Under the pieces are notes generated by a model that saw only the letters and a program-made list of their open reading frames with translations, was not told the origin of the DNA and did no database searches. From JARBAU01 sp040414675 (GTDB taxonomy: Archaea > Thermoproteota > Nitrososphaeria > Nitrososphaerales > Nitrososphaeraceae), in the NCBI GenBank assembly GCA_040414675.1, contig JBEDUN010000171.1, forward strand, positions 1 through 31,641: 31,641 nt of DNA, given 5' to 3'. Numbering within the stretch: the first letter of the stretch is position 1; each line of letters begins with the position of its first letter. Made by a program: the position numbers and the translations under genes. This document shows positions 31,175 through 31,641 of the stretch, one piece after another.

Positions 31175-31641
31175 ATGGAGTCAGGCAATCGATCAAGTAC
31201 GAATTTCAAACCCACTTTAACCAAAACGAATTTCAAACCCACTTTAACCAACAAATTTTTGGTGGAAATTTTAGGGACATCTATACTGGTTTATGCAATA
31301 GCCTCTGCCGCCACGGTTTATTCACATAGCGGTCAACTAGGGGTGATCGGAATTGGGTTAGTTCATGCACTTGTATTAACTGGGATTATTTATGCAATTG
31401 GCTATCGTTCGGGTGCTCAGGTTAATCCTGCTGTGACAATAGGTTTATTGGTAGCCGGTAAAATTTCACATAAGGAAGCAATTGTCTATATAATTGCTCA
31501 AATCATAGGGGCAGTAATTGGAGCAGCAGTAGTTTACTCAATATTTGGTTCTGCCATGGCTGCCAGTGTAACATTACCTTCTGACAATAATGTTATAAGA
31601 GCACTAATTTTGGAGACAGTAATGACATTTACTCTAGTGTA
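31175..31641 (+). CDS. Aquaporin / MIP family channel, 3' end outside window
   Basis: 155 residues visible from ATG 31175. After a polar N-terminus of about 28 residues come membrane helices KFLVEILGTSILVYAIASAA and LGVIGIGLVHALVLTGIIYA, then the first channel signature SGAQVNPAVTIGLL (NPA around 86-88), followed by further helices (AIVYIIAQIIGAVIGAAVVY, and ALILETVMTFTLV with the conserved ExxxTF). This is the first half plus the start of the second half of a MIP water/glycerol channel; the second NPA is beyond the window. The N-terminus carries an exact 9-residue tandem duplication. It follows the Cys-rich frame by 5 nt. Confidence 0.93.
   Translation, partial: MESGNRSSTNFKPTLTKTNFKPTLTNKFLVEILGTSILVYAIASAATVYSHSGQLGVIGIGLVHALVLTGIIYAIGYRSGAQVNPAVTIGLLVAGKISHKEAIVYIIAQIIGAVIGAAVVYSIFGSAMAASVTLPSDNNVIRALILETVMTFTLV
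31199..31252 (+). repeat. 27-bp tandem duplication in aquaporin N-terminus
   Basis: Two units starting ACGAATTTCAAACCCACTTT at 31199 and 31226, differing in one base, encoding TNFKPTLTK and TNFKPTLTN. In frame and in the cytoplasmic tail. Confidence 0.9.

Noticed and set aside
1..31641. tRNA or rRNA genes
   Set aside because: I looked for TTC-arm-like and cloverleaf patterns by eye and found none; a covariance-model scan would be needed to exclude them fully.

Overview
The window looks like chromosomal accessory DNA of an ammonia-oxidising archaeon (Thaumarchaeota/Nitrososphaerota, most like the Nitrososphaera/Nitrosocosmicus soil lineages). The reasons are AT-rich DNA; TATA-like boxes about 25-28 nt before many start codons, which implies leaderless transcripts; a RadA/Rad51 paralog without the N-terminal domain; a small winged-helix regulator of the archaeal HTH_45 type; stand-alone receiver-domain proteins; and many short secreted proteins with signal peptides ending in forms such as AFAQ, ASAQ or NAQ. 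The genus is inference. No rRNA, tRNA or CRISPR array was recognised.

Layout. 1-3600 looks virus- or plasmid-derived: a partial unknown protein, a RadA paralog, decayed coding sequence, a CxxC mini-protein, an orphan DPPY DNA methyltransferase and a Cys/His-rich protein. Two matching palindromes flank the mini-protein and methyltransferase. 3759-5746 holds two complete IS5-superfamily insertion sequences 93 bp apart, with definable ends and target duplications; the second needs a -1 frameshift. 6108-6873 is a micro-operon of three overlapping small genes. 7079-11912 is a duplicated pair: a polytopic membrane protein plus a four-Cys secreted protein. One membrane copy is frameshifted. 12333-16312 holds a response regulator, a DUF72 protein and two HTH/coiled-coil proteins, with striking hairpins. 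16915-18300 is a two-gene operon of secreted paralogs, one with 45-bp tandem repeats. 18618-21720 has small membrane, secreted, NTF2-like and HicB-like genes. 21895-22270 is a GC-rich foreign tract carrying the 3' end of a bacterial DUF1269 gene. 22657-26729 carries SHOCT, phasin-like and secreted proteins, including a frame broken by an amber codon. 27413-31641 holds a DUF308/HdeD protein, gene remnants, a second response regulator, the winged-helix protein, a small secreted protein, a Cys-rich frame with no start, and a partial aquaporin.

How the genes fit together. Most of the window is cell-surface or secreted proteins of unknown role, plus small signalling and regulatory proteins, interrupted by mobile DNA and decay (five to seven broken frames). 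The candidates for undescribed biology are the duplicated membrane/secreted pair, the palindrome-flanked methyltransferase module, the three-gene micro-operon and the foreign GC-rich insertion. Starts were moved from the longest frame where a TATA box or family alignment favoured another codon.
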